DNA of 64,000 nucleotides, taken from the NCBI GenBank assembly GCA_051453625.1, contig JBOZIK010000001.1, forward strand, positions 81,172,946 through 81,236,945, written 5' to 3'. Positions 10,839 through 23,000 of this stretch are shown in pieces. The notes under the pieces are model-generated. The model was not told the DNA's origin and searched no databases. It saw nothing but the letters and a program-made list of their open reading frames with translations. This stretch comes from Welwitschia mirabilis (lineage: Eukaryota; Gnetophyta; Gnetopsida; Welwitschiales). How positions within the stretch are numbered: the stretch's first letter is position 1; each line of letters starts with the position of its first letter. The position numbers and the translations under genes were made by a program.

Positions 10839-11370
10839 TTGAGCATCATTCAAATAAGTAGAAATGACTTCAACCCATTTAATCACATATTCTATAGCCA
10901 CTAAATGTAATGTTTATCATAAAAATGTGAATGAATAGGGCCTATTAAATTAATACCATAATAATCAAAATATTCACACTTAAGAATAGGTCTAAGGGAC
11001 ATCTCTTAAAAAGGAATGATGCTACCATAATGCTGATAAGGTTTACATCTTATAGCAAAATCGAAAAAAATCTTAAAAAAGAGTTGTCAAATAAAAATCA
11101 AAATGAATAATTTTCATAGCTATTTTATGTCCACTAAAGTATCCCTCACAAATACCACCATGAAAAAGATGAAAAATTTTACATATTTCCAAATAATGCA
11201 AACATTTTTTTATAATTTAATCTTTAAACCTATGGCTATATTCACTCCTAGTCACCTATTCTATGAAGAAAATATTTGTATTGATTATAAGTTTAATGCT
11301 ATAGAGTTTTTATGATCATAATGTAATTAAAAATATCTACACATGAAGGAGGATAATGATTAGAATATAT
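10839..11370 (-). pseudogene. Athila-like integrase, N-terminal part only, relic A1
   Basis: The sequence from 'gtttgagcatcattcaaataag' onward aligns with the A2 integrase at 7132-7350, for example 'gaatgaatagggcctattaaattaatacc' against 'gaatgaataggacttatggaattaatacc'. It covers the zinc-binding region and the start of the catalytic core. The rest of the core and the C-terminal domain are deleted at the junction with A2 gag. Confidence 0.75.
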
Positions 11371-11401
11371 AGCAAAAAGTTGTCAATCTAGAAATGAATC
11401 A

Positions 11402-11890
11402 TCAAAAATTAGGAGGAGAAGAAAGATGAGACCAATGATCAGCAACCCAATTATGCCTTTCTACTTTATTTATGATGCTCAAATTAAACTCCTGTATAAG
11501 GAGGATCCATCTAATTAATATAGCACTATAATATCTCTTAGTCATAAGGTAATAGATAGTAGCATGGTCAGTATAAACATTTATATGAAAATCTAAAAGA
11601 TAATGTCTAAGAATATCAAGGAAAAAGATGATGGCTAACAGTTCCTTCTTTATAGTGGTATAATTAATTTGAGTTTTAGATAGAGATTTACTATGATAAA
11701 ATATAACTTTAAAATCATTTTCATATTCTTGATAAAGTACCACACCCATTGTAAAATTACTCGCATCATACATTAATCCAAAGTCTTTTTCCCAATTAGG
11801 TCTCATTATAATAGGAGTATAAGAAAGTTTATGTTTAAGACTATCAAAAGCAAGCTAACAAGATTCATTCCATTCAAATTTATCTTCATT
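11402..11890 (-). pseudogene. Athila-like RNase H domain, relic A1
   Basis: A 134-codon open stretch on the minus strand begins in RPNWEKDFGLMYDASNFTMG, the family's 'PDWxxPFELMCDASDYAVG', and goes on through VVLYQEYENDFKVIFYHSKS, NYTTIKKELLAIIFFLD, VYTDHATIYYLMTKR and RWILLIQEFNLSII to VADHWSHL (family 'VADHLSRL'). The first and third catalytic acids (DAS, TDH) are kept, but the Glu of T-x-KEL has become Lys-Lys-Glu in the local alignment, so the second acid is uncertain. This is the longest intact domain of relic A1. Confidence 0.88.
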
Positions 11891-11899
11891 ATCTAGTAA

Positions 11900-12570
11900 G
11901 ATATAAAAGGATTTATAAATATTTGCATATCATGAATAAACCAATGATGAAAACCACAATGACCAAGAAAAGATATAATCTATTTTACATTAGTAGGAGA
12001 TTTAGATTTTGAATAATAATAACTTTTTTAGAATCCATTCTAATCCCCTCTTTTAAAATATAATGACATAAAATAATTTTACTTTCTATAACAAATAAAC
12101 TTTTTTCCCAACTCAAATGTAGGCCACTAGAAATTAAATGATCAAGGCATTTTTATAATCATTCTAAAATTTATTCAAATGTTTTAGCATAAATAGAGAA
12201 GTTGTCCATAAAAATTTCAATAGATTCCTATAGCATATTAGAGAAAATACCCATTATAGCATATTAAAAAGTTCTAAGAGCATTATAAAGCCCAAAAGAC
12301 TTATATCAAAAAGCAAAAGTACCAAATGGTAAAGTAAAAGTAGTTTTATCTTAGTTCTTACTAGAAATGCAAACACAGTTGTAACCACTATAACCATCAA
12401 GAAAATACTAAAATGTATGTCTCTAAATCCTATCAAGTATTTAATCAAGAAAAGGTGAAGAGAAGTGGTCTTTTTTAATTACTTCATTTAGTTTTCTAAA
12501 GTCTATGCACATTCTCCATTTCCCACCTTTCTTAGGCAATACCCTCTCACTATCATATATAGGCTAGATT
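11900..12570 (-). pseudogene. Athila-like reverse transcriptase, relic A1, catalytic Asp lost
   Basis: The region aligns throughout with the A2 RT (8170-8870). The catalytic loop reads F-M-D-N-F: the second Asp codon, complement of 12201-12203, is AAC instead of GAC. The thumb region 'ATFxxxMMxIF' is still recognisable near 12270. The fingers region ends at the small gap 12588-12611. In an active RT both Asp residues bind the catalytic metals, so this copy would be inactive even without its frame breaks. Confidence 0.8.
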
Positions 12571-12587
12571 AAGTCTAGTTATACTTG

Positions 12588-12611
12588 NNNNNNNNNNNNN
12601 NNNNNNNNNNN
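12588..12611. other. Assembly gap (24 N)
   Basis: Short run of unknown bases within the RT of relic A1. Confidence 0.99.
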
Positions 12612-12791
12612 AAGGTATATTTTATCTTTAACAATTAAGATAGAAATGTTTGTCAAATCGTTATGATAACAAGAAAATATTTTTATTATAGATCATTATT
12701 TAAAAAATGTATTTCAATCCACTAGCTAAGGATTTTATATTCATATTTTTACTTTTTGTTAAATTTTTAGGAAATTTAACTATTGTCTCAA

Positions 12792-12989
12792 ACCATCATC
12801 TGGATGTTAGTAGTTGATGACCATTCTCAAAATATGAAATNNNNNNNNNNNNNNNNNNNNNNNNNNNNNNNNNNNNNNNNNNNNNNNNNNNNNNNNNNNN
12901 NNNNNNNNNNNNNNNNNNNNNNNNNNNNNNNNNNNNNNNNACCATCATCTGGATGTTAGTAGTTGATGACCATTCTCAAAATATGAAAT
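12792..12989. repeat. 49-bp identical sequence on both sides of a 100-N gap
   Basis: Positions 12792-12840 and 12941-12989 are identical (both begin accatcatctggatg and end aatatgaaat), with exactly 100 N between (12841-12940). This is what two overlapping contig ends look like when they are placed side by side in a scaffold. Confidence 0.9.
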
Positions 12990-13267
12990 CTTAGTTCTGC
13001 TCAAATCTTAGACTTCTGCATAGTTAACAGAATCAATCTTTCTACTTTTTAGATTAAAATAATAAATTTAAACATGATCAAAATTAAGTTAATTTTCATA
13101 AAAAACATTTAATTTTTCTACTTATAATTGATGATCAAATAAAGTTAGTTTGTAAAGCATTGGCCATCTCTCCTTAAGTGGATGGTGCTATAAAAATAAA
13201 GTTAACTTTATTTCTTTTTCAACACTCAAATCATTTTCTAAATTATTTTTAGCTGCATCAAATACAC

Positions 13268-13353
13268 TTATTAAAAACATTTATTTACTAAATATGTTTA
13301 ATGGAGTGTTATTTATTAAAAACATTTATTTACTAAATAACACTCCATTAAAC
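13268..13353. repeat. Inverted repeat with flanking direct repeat (template-switch scar)
   Basis: A perfect 20-base inverted repeat has arms at 13296-13315 (gtttaatggagtgttattta) and 13334-13353 (taaataacactccattaaac). It is combined with a 27-base direct repeat (13268-13294 and 13313-13339). The homologous place in relic A2 (near 10010-10070) lacks the extra 45 bases. Confidence 0.9.
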
Positions 13354-13384
13354 TTGTTCTTATATCTAAAATACAATGGGTTAT

Positions 13385-13800
13385 TGCATAAAAATCTCTA
13401 CCTAAAAGTAATGAGTAACCATTGTTATGTTCAACTTCTATAATAATGACATCAATAAGGTAGGATATTCCTCAACATAAATGACCAAATCCTTAATCAA
13501 ACTTAACGGTTTCTTAATAGATGTATTAACTAGTTCTAAAATAATTCATGTAGGCTCTCTTCTATATTTCAATCTAATTCTCCAACAAATATGCAAGGGC
13601 ATAATATTGACACTAGCTCCAATATCAATCAAGGATTTCTTAATCATTTAATTTCCCTCTAAAGTAATACTAATAACTGCTAGCCCTAGATCCTTAAACT
13701 TTGAACATTTTTATAAAATTAAGTTATTTATAGCTTAAGATATGAAGACCTTACTAGGTATGATTCTTTTTAATTTCCTTCTAATTAGGTCCTTTCACAA
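13385..13800 (-). pseudogene. Athila-like aspartic protease, relic A1
   Basis: On the minus strand the active-site region reads LIDIGASVNIMP (complement of 13604-13632), the intact D-x-G-A-S motif of the family. Upstream lies the 'KFKDLGxAVIS' segment in broken frame. Downstream, the C-terminal half around 13390-13450 corresponds to the 'VVIxEVExxxGYPLLLGR' part of the B copies. Stops and shifts break the frame. It is flanked by gag upstream and, after a linker holding the inverted repeat and the false gap, by RT. Confidence 0.75.
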
Positions 13801-13810
13801 CTTAGAGTAC

Positions 13811-15470
13811 TTAGGGTTATCATGCAAAAGTATCCAAAATAATAAATTGATACTCACATTTTGTATTAAATCTTTTAAATAATCATAAAAAATAGGATTT
13901 TTGTTGAATCTTTCTTATCAAGGGGTAGGATCTTTCTTATGTAAAAAAGTTTTCTTTTTGTTACTTAATGGAGAAGGAAAATAATTATTTTATAAGATTT
14001 CTATGTCCTTTTCTTTATCATAGTTGTTACTTTATGATGTGAAAGCCTCATAGATGGGATGAGTTGTATCATTTCCACTTTTTGTTATCATCTTACAATA
14101 TTTTTTAACTTCATTTAATTTTAGCAAAGGTTAAGTGACAAGTGATCATTATGATCTTTGGTTAGCAAGCATGATTTGTTACAAAGTACTCACAATATTT
14201 TTAATGTTTGAATTTGTTATTTCTTCTATTTTCCTCAACTTATGAATAGAATTCCTAAGAGGATCACTTTAGTTTTGTGAGTGGAATGGGCTTTCTTGGT
14301 TGTTTAAGGTATTTAATTGGAAGTTTATATTTTCAAATCTCTTTTTAAAAGGTTGAAAGTTAGAATGATTTCTTTGAAATTTTTTAAAGCTTAATTGTCC
14401 ACTCATTCTAGGTTGAAAGTAATTGTTATTTTGGACTTGACTTTAATTATGGCTTTAGTTAAAGTTTGAGGACCTTTGATTGAAAGAACATACTTTATCA
14501 TTAATTCTTTCTTTGTAAGTTGGAAGTAAAGTACAATCTTTGATAACATGATAATTATTTTCATACAAATCATACGTAGAAGCTACAAATACACTTTTTT
14601 CAGTTGCCACCTTTGCATCGAAAGTCATTTGAGTGTATTAAATTCTGAATGATATTTGTTGGTTTATTTTTAATTCTTATTTTACCTTTTTCAAGTTAAC
14701 CTCCTTAATATCTTTAATGATTTAACCTAAAGTTTCATTTTCTCTAGATGAGGGTTTAGGCCAAGTTTGACTTACTTCTACCAACTCTTCCAATACTTTC
14801 CAAGTATTTTTCAACTAATTACCTTTACATAAAAAACAAACTAGTTACTTTATTTCACTATTTTTTTAATTATAAAAGTAGTCTATTATTTCTTCCTAAA
14901 AAAAAGACATCTACAGGATTCAAATGTAAAGTAATAAAAAATCTTTCACAAGTAGAGGTGTAATCTTCATTAGGTAGTTGTTGAAAGTTGATTACTTCTT
15001 TCTTACATTTTCTAATGGTAGTTTCACTCATGAATATCTTAATGAAGGCTTTCTAAACTTGACTCCATTATTTTAAACTTTTATGAGGAATCATTATTAA
15101 TCAAAGTTTAGCATTATCTTTTAAAGTAATATGAAACATGACTATGTAACTTCTATCACTTATTCTGTTTTTACCATTTTCTAAAGTTAGTACTAATTGT
15201 TCTATGTCAATAATGTATTATAGAGGATCTTCATTAAGTTCATCACTAAAAATAGAATAAGAATTTAAGTTTCTAATTTCAACATCATTACTAGAAGGTA
15301 AATCAAAGAACTTTTGGATTTCACATTTCTTATTGATAATAGAAACTCTAAAGGTGACATTGGCATTGGTTCTAATAGGTGTGGTTATAAGGATTCCAAT
15401 AACAAAGGGTAAAGTTACTAAAGTAGTTGCTTTTGTTTTTATGATGAGATAGACATATTTGGAAATTGAA
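13811..15470 (-). pseudogene. Athila-like gag, relic A1
   Basis: It aligns with the gag of element B (38590-40233), including the purine-rich 'KKKVxNFQQLPNEDY' nucleocapsid-proximal segment near 14990 and the zinc-knuckle region near 14510-14600. The knuckle reads YDLYENNYHVIKDC where C-x2-C-x4-H-x4-C is expected: both leading Cys codons are now Tyr (TGT to TAT), while His and the last Cys remain. The likely start is near 15455. Gag forms the virus-like particle in active elements. Frame breaks occur throughout. Confidence 0.75.
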
Positions 15471-16140
15471 AACTATCATTAAAACAATCTTTTGAAAAAC
15501 TTTCTTTTGCAAAATTAGACTTTGAAGAAATAAATGTAGATCTTTTTGAAATTTTTAAACTTTATGTACCTTTGTTGTACTTACCTGAGTTATTTTCAAG
15601 GTTAATCAAATCTTCTCAAATATTTTCCTTTATAAACAATCATTCTCTCTAGTATTGTTATTTCTTACTAGATTTTACCATATATTCTTAGTTTAATATG
15701 CACAAAGTATCATTATTATAGTCATTTGAATGATAATCTAGATGATAGAAACATAGAAAGCCTAACAAAAAAAAACACAAAAAACAAAAAGGTAAAACTA
15801 ATAGATCGAGAAAAGATAGAAGACTATCATCCACCTATGTCATCTAGATGATAGAAAAGATAATAGAAAATTTTTAAAAATAAAAATTCACAAACTAAAA
15901 ACTAAAAACTAATGATATAGAGGCCATCATCACTACACATTATCCAGATAATGAAGCAAATGATCAAACTTTTTTTGCAAAATACAGAAAGATTTTATTT
16001 CAAAATAGGGAAAAACTAACATTATGAAAAGAAAATATACACTACTGTAGATAAAAATATAATGCTACTACAAGCAAGCAATTGAACTTAAATCTAAATA
16101 CTTACTAAAGTAATGACAACTCTTAATCTTTAAGTTGCCT

Positions 16141-16158
16141 TCCTCAGCAATGACACCA
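16141..16158 (-). other. Primer-binding site of Athila-like relic A1
   Basis: The minus strand reads TGGTGTCATTGCTGAGGA, three bases from the LTR edge. It resembles the plant Athila/Tat-type site TGGCGCCGTTGCCGGGGA, and every difference is a C-to-T or G-to-A change. Confidence 0.85.
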
Positions 16159-16161
16159 AGA

Positions 16162-17263
16162 TGTTGTAGTTTGTATTTGTATAAATGATTACACTTATGA
16201 AGATCCTATCATTTATAACTAAAAATAGATATCTACACAACACAACATACTAATATAGATGGAAGTTAATCTAAATTATCATAATTCATTAAATGTGTAA
16301 GCTAAAGAAAGAGAATTGATTTCCATAAGAAACACTTTGTATTCTTACCTATAAAAATGAGTTGCAAGTCAGAAAAGGTACAATGCAACAAAATTTTAAA
16401 AAGTTAATCTAGGGATTGAAAATAATAATGCACCTAAACTAACAATGCTAAACTTTAATAAAGGTTTTCCTCATAACCTATATCACTTAAAAAACTATTA
16501 TCAAATTAGAAGCAACATAAGCTATAAGTGATAAGAACAAATAAGCATAATAAATAGAAAAGAAATATTTTGTATTACTCAAATCACATCCATATTATAA
16601 AGTAGCTACACCTTAATGAAGGAAGCTCTACTCAACACCAATAAAGACATCTCTCTACAACTATAAGGATAAATCTTTAGTCCTTCAATCTCCTATCATA
16701 AGAATTTCTAGTGTAAATAAAGACATCAATAGAAAAGGGTAGAATCGATACTTATTAACACCAAGCATATAACAAAATAGATAGACAGGTGTAAGTACAA
16801 ACCTAATGGCCATGCCAAAAGAAAGATAAATAAATGGCAAAAGTTAGATAAATGTCTAGATAGAAATTACAATAGATGTCTTCTAGCTTATTAGTTTGAG
16901 AATATAAAAGATAATTCCATCTCATAAATGATGTACGCCATCTGTCAAATTAATCATAGTTAACATCCTCATTGGCATCAACTATTCTATCATTCATACT
17001 ATTGTCTAGATGATAAGGTGACTGATGAGCTTTTACAAGTATTCATCCAATGCATTTAACCTCAATGTTTGTATGAAATATATTTTAAAAATGGAAAGTA
17101 TTAAGAACTACTCTAAATACTACAAGATGCTATGAATGTTGCATATTTTTATTTCTTTTATCTCACCCTTATATTATTATGGAAATTAAGCATATACCTA
17201 TATAATGTCCTATAAAACCACTTAAAATAAATTATAAAATATACATAAGTTAGTAGCACAACA
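16162..17263 (-). repeat. 5' LTR of Athila-like relic A1
   Basis: It begins TGTTGTAG next to the primer-binding site and ends ...GCACAACA. Its interior aligns with the two LTRs of element B (for example 'taatatagatggaagttaatctaaattatcataattcatt' near 16251 with the stretch near 41000). The paired 3' LTR is not found in the window, so this relic is truncated. Confidence 0.8.
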
Positions 17264-17821
17264 TTAATCATATGAATATGATATAATGTATAGATACAAA
17301 ATATTATGATGGAATATAGTCATAATAAAAGAGTTTTAAGCCCATAAATTAAGTGATATATCAAAATCACAAAGTGTGACCACCATGAAACTCTCCCAAT
17401 GAATAAGAATATGTGTATATGAGAAAGAAAAATAAAGTTTCTTTGTTTAAAATTTCTTAATGTAAATGATGTATATTTTAATGCAAGAAGAATAAATTAG
17501 TTATTAAGTGATGAACATACTAAAATTAATTATACTTAAAGATCATGTTTTAGTTTAGGAGTGATTACATCCTCTCTAATAGTGTATCCCCATCTCCAAA
17601 GGGAGTAAAAAGACAAAATTTGAATTACATCGATGGGGTTTCTAAGTCATTAGTAAGTTTTAATTACCTTAGTCATATTTTCCTCTTAAGGGAGAGTATC
17701 ATGTAATGTTACAAAGCTACTCATAGCTTTAAAGATAGGAAATTTTAAATTACGTTAAACCTATATTCCTTAGTAATTAAATCCAAATCAACCTACTAAT
17801 ATAACTTCTAACTTCACCAAT
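17264..17821. other. No gene recognised; possible old LTR edge
   Basis: AT-rich sequence. The string 'cttaagggagagtatcatgtaatgttac' near 17687-17714 looks like a polypurine tract followed by a TG-starting LTR on the plus strand, but no partner LTR was identified. Confidence 0.3.
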
Positions 17822-18115
17822 TACTACTAGAAATACAGGCTTTTAAGGCATTTATTTTAATAAAAGCCTTTAGTATAAAGCCTTTTAAGGCATTTAGTTT
17901 TATAAACACCATAAAAAAATCTAATGAAAACCTTTTTTAGGTGTTTTATAAACAAATGCCTTAAGAGCTCATTTTGAACTCTTTCCAAGGCATTTCTTAA
18001 AAAAAGCCTTAAAAGATGGCTTAGAAAATAGCTTTTAAGGCATTTAAAAAACAAATGCCTTGAAATCCCTTATAGAGGTTTTTTTAAGGCATTTAAAAGA
18101 TAAATGCCTTAAAAT
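17822..18115 (+). mobile_element. CACTA-like transposon terminus with subterminal repeats
   Basis: The sequence tactactagaaatacaggc at 17822 resembles the terminal inverted repeat of plant CACTA transposons (CACTACTAGAAA...), with the first C changed to T. It is followed by at least six direct and inverted copies of aaggcattt / aaatgcctt over 290 bases, typical of CACTA subterminal arrays where the transposase binds. No transposase frame is seen, and the opposite end is uncertain. Confidence 0.6.
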
Positions 18116-18240
18116 ATATTAAAGAAGCTATTTACATGTGGGTGAAGTGAATTTCTATAGATAAATAAAATGTAAAAACATCCTTGAAAAGGAGTGTTAT
18201 AGTAGAGCAAAGCATTAAAGCATTCCTGAATCTGAGGCAT

Positions 18241-19758
18241 TGCAATGTCTTGGTTTTTCTTCCAAAACTATGAATGTTACTTTATGTAATGTTTTCAACA
18301 TTTCTCATCATGATTATGTACTAAATTAAAATTTCATCAAGTTTTAAATAAAATCTTAATCTAATATCAAAATGTAATTATATGGAGGCAATTATAACAT
18401 GATAATAACATGATGAAGAATAGTTTTATGGAATAATAGAAGAGTTTTTAATGTTTATATACCATTCATAAAAAAATTAAAATAATATTACTTCATCACA
18501 TGTTACAACTATAAGTACATAAAGCATGAAATAAATAGAAAAGGTATTCTAAGCCATTAGAAACAACTACTTCTTTCTTAATGACTAGATTCCATGTTAA
18601 TATCTAAACCTATAGATATATATACATGGTATGAGAATTATGAAATCATCATAATTCCTAGTATGGTACTTGGTAAGGTATGGATTTGTAATGGACTCTT
18701 AAATGAAGAAGGGATAACAAAAATAAACAAAAAAATATCCAAGATTCCATTTTGAATTTATCTTCTTTTATTGCTACTCCATTATAGATTTCAGTAATCG
18801 AGTTTCAAAAAATCTAGGAGGGAAAAATGATAAATTGGTCACATTTTTCCTAATCATTCTAGAAGTTTGGTCCAGGGCCTTAGGACGTCCTTCATAGGAT
18901 ATCAACTATGAAATCCAAATGACTAGTTACCATATTCAACTTAGTTTCTTTATTTAAACAAAAATCATCAACCAAGGTTGATAATCAATAAATCAAATTA
19001 CTAGCTTGTTATAAGACTTAGATTATATGAAAGGTTTTATGATGTAAATTTCCTAAGATAATGTTAACATGGGGGATATGTAGTCCATATGCAAACACCA
19101 TTAATATGCAAGAAAAGAATTGAAAACCAAGAATCATAGAAGAATGAAATAGAAACAATAGAAATCTTACCCAACTAAAAATGATGATTTAAAGAATTTT
19201 GAAGATTCTAAGGCTCTAAATTTTGGTAGTAAAGGCTTCTCCAGTTATGAAATGAGGGGTAAGGAATAAGAGATTATTATTTATAGTTAAAGATATGGCA
19301 TGTGAAGGAACACATTAATATAAAAATATACCATCATAAAGGAGGATGTTCAAGGTGTAAAAGTGGTAAAGATTCTATAATTCCCATTATTCAATTCCTT
19401 GCTAAGCCACTATATGTATTAATATCTTGATAATAAATAATAATACTAAATCATACAATAACCAATAANNNNNNNNNNTTTTCAAGAACCACTCATAAAA
19501 ACTATTTTCCAATTAAGATAAATAAAGATGTAATAGTTATAATGATTTAACCTTAATAATCATAATTAGATGACTATGAATATTTAATAAAGGTAATATT
19601 ATAACTACTATAAAATGTGAGGAATTATAGCATAAAAATTTTATGATAAAATTATACCAATGGAAATCAGAAAGTAAATACATGTAATAATTAAACTAGC
19701 TTGAGGCTTCATAACATTAAGGATTATTTAGAATATTAAGACCTTAACAATTTAGACA
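18241..19758 (-). repeat. 3' LTR of Tekay-like chromovirus
   Basis: This is a direct repeat of 26346-27743. On the plus strand it starts TGCAATGTC and ends ...TTTAGACA. Shared stretches include 'acatgataataacatgatgaa' and 'caagaaaagaatt/gga' next to 'aaaaatgatgatttaaagac'. By eye the identity is about 80%, meaning an old insertion. A purine-rich string (GATGGAGTAATA on the minus strand) lies just inside as a degraded polypurine tract. Confidence 0.85.
19469..19478. other. Assembly gap (10 N)
   Basis: Ten unknown bases inside the 3' LTR. Confidence 0.99.
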
Positions 19759-19764
19759 TTATAT

Positions 19765-20010
19765 TACTCCATCACTTATGAGGTTTTGTCCTCAAAACTT
19801 GAGTTATGATACATCTATTTTGTATTTTTAAGTAGATTCTACTTTTATCTCTCCTAATCACTCTACTTTATAAGTTAAATTTATCTTCCTTTGAGTATAG
19901 CTTTTTCTATCTTTGTTACTTTAGATATATATTTCATCAACAATAAAATATGAAATACATTATTAAGTGAAATTAAATCCAATTCATATGTCTTCAAATG
20001 AAAGATAAAG
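19765..20010 (-). pseudogene. Tekay-like chromovirus: integrase C-terminus and chromodomain remnant
   Basis: On the minus strand one frame reads YELDLISLNNVFHILLLMKY followed by ISKVTK. This matches the hallmark of plant chromovirus integrases, 'YxLxLPxxLSxIHNVFHVSxLRKYxxDPSHV'. After a degraded stretch equivalent to the chromodomain ('KVxWxxxxxEESTW'), the frame ends with SSFEDKTS, equivalent to the 'FEDKTS.xG' tail that precedes the polypurine tract and 3' LTR. Chromodomains direct integration towards marked chromatin. The catalytic core upstream is not recognisable. The position directly before the LTR supports the orientation. Confidence 0.65.
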
Positions 20011-23000
20011 AGAAGATTTCTTTCTTAGAATATTAAACCTTTTCATCCATCCTAGAAATAACTTACAATCTTAGAAGCTTATTTATTGTTACAACTCCTT
20101 TATTCTTCCAAAATAAGAAGAATATTATTAATAATACACCAAAAGCCCTTATCAATTTATTTTATACTTTCCTTATGAAATGTTATTAATGATAATCTTA
20201 CATCAAGCATATTAATCTATTCAACTAAATTTATGTAAGAATTATTACATTCGGTCATATACATTAAACATAAAGAGGTCCTAAGTGACCTATTAGATTC
20301 TAGAATTGCTATCAACCCTGGTATAAAATGCATAATACAACTTAAATATGGATTCATGATCTTTTCTTTAATATTTAGGTAATATCTAATGCTTATTTTA
20401 ATGAGGTGAAAAAAAATTTATTATGATTTTTAAATTTCTTAAATCTAGGTTGATATTCTAACACTTAATTATTCACAATTTAGTTTACATTATGATCATA
20501 TTTTTCTAATAAAAATATCAGTTAAGTTTAATATTCTTAGCCATCTTAGATTAGTTAGAGTAAGCTTAAGACATGCATTATAAGTTGGATATTAGGATAG
20601 TAATATCAATATATGAATTTTATCAAAATTATCTAAGAGACTAACACCATTTTTATTCTCTAGGACCATCAAATATAACATCCAATTAATTTAGCTTTTA
20701 CACATTAGTGCCTATGTAATTCAATCTAGTACTGCCATGTACAGTTGTTAGTATCAAACTTCCATAGTGGTATGTTTTAAAGAAGTTTCTATACATGAAT
20801 TTTTTTAGAGAACACCATGATTATTTCTAAAGGTATTCATCCATGACTAGTTGTAAAAGAAATTTTTATTATTTTAATTTATTTATTCACATTTAGGAAG
20901 TTTTGAATTTCTAAAATAATTCTTAACACGGTGGCCTTAAAACCAAAATTGAATTTGCTAATATAAATAAATTACATAAAATACTAGTAATAAGGATGCA
21001 GCAATCCAAATATGTAGATAAATATAATTAACAAAATTATGTACAAGTAGTAAATAGAGAAATTGGGATTTCTCAAATGTTTTGGGCTCTAGTAGGATGT
21101 CATAAAATCTTATTCTAAAATATAACATTAGGATTAAAAGGAAAAGTGTAAAACAAAAGTTCTTAAATTAACAAAAAGTTCTCATGATACATAAGAATAA
21201 CTCACTAGATTAGTATGAGTCATAGCCTTAAATATATATTTGTAAAAGGATTATGATATAGGACATTAGAAGGATGAGGAGGGAGAAATCTTTAAAATCT
21301 CATTTTGAAGAAATTTTAAAAGGAAAATATATACATATCATCTTGAAACATAATGCATTTATCTCTAATAAATGAAACTCATGCTAGCATATCTATTGTT
21401 CAAATAGTTTTCATCTATATTATGATGTTAACTTTTAATTGCATAAAATTATTACCTAAGACTATGATAAAATTCCTAGGGAGTCCTTGAAGTAGGAAAA
21501 AAAAAGTAGAGGATATATTTAGTAACTTGAAATAAAAAAATTTCAAGATCTTCAAAGGTAAAGCTAAGAGCTATTGAAGATATGGCTTAGATAAGATACA
21601 TAATATATATAGAGATTTTAATATAATAAGGGAGGAATGGAGGAAGGCATAAGGAACTAAGTTATAAGCACAAGATTAAAAATCAATACTAGAGCCATGC
21701 AACTATAGTTCTAAAATTGTTGAAGAATCCGCATAATTGGTTAGTAATAAAAAGATAAGTGAATACGCTATAGCCTTGGAATAGATGTCTTTTCTAGTGA
21801 ATTCATGCTTATCCATAACCAATTATTTATTATGATTAAGTTTCATAGCATAATTTTCACAAAAATAAGTGTGCATATCTTTTACTTTGGATAGATAAAG
21901 AAAAACTATTAGAGTTGATGAGTTCAGATTTAGGAAGCAAAAACATAAATAGATAAGAAAAAAATATAATTTTTTTCTAGTTTTTAAGTAAGGATTTGAC
22001 TGACATGTTTCTAGTTCTCAACAAATTCTAGTCAACATAATTTACTAATATGTTAAGAGGAAAACCAAGATATAAAATGACATGTGATGACATATAATTT
22101 ATTTATAACCATAGATACAAAATGGTAAGCAATTTAAGGCCTTTATAAGATGTCTAAAAAGAGGTTTAAATTAATCAAATTAAAAGTATAAGTAGAATAA
22201 AAAAAAATTTAATTCTTAGTTATTATGTACATAAGAACTTTATACTCCATCTTCTATGACACATTTTTTATGTTACCAAATTATATCCTACATTTAGCAA
22301 ATTTGGTAAGTAGTCATATAATTTACTACTACATAATGGCTTTATAATCATCATGCATTGGCAATGTAAAATTAAGCTAATGTTGAAGTTGAATAAGATA
22401 AAAAATTATCATATCTAACTTCTAGTACAAAATGACTTTGTAACCATTAGGTGTTAAAAATTTAAAATCAAACTAATATTGACGTTGAATAAGATAAACA
22501 ATTAGGAAATCCAACTTCCTATAGATGAATTTCTGATTAGAGTATTTTCTAAAATATAATAAGGCTAGAAAAATAAAGATATCTCTAATGAAATAATTCA
22601 ATGTCTATTCATAATTAGCATTATTAGTTTCCAATCTATGTGTATTAACTATCTCATTTATCTTCTACTTTCTATTATACTAATATTATGGAGGAAGTAG
22701 ATTTTAGCATTAGTAAAATGCAATTTTAAAATACTATGACAAGAAATTCATTCTTTTGAAAATGAATTTAGTATGAAATCCTAGAGTACTTGCAATATCT
22801 CCCATTAGTTTTATATCATATTCAAAAATAAATAAAGTAGAATATAGGGGAATTAAATTCAAGAAAAAGCTTATAGTAAGAGGAGAAAAAACTTTCTAGG
22901 TATAGGATATATTGCCCTACTCGAGACTTTTAATTTGAAGGCCTTTATGTAAAAGCCATTGTAGGGGCTTAGTATTCTAAGCTGCATCCTTGTGAATGTC

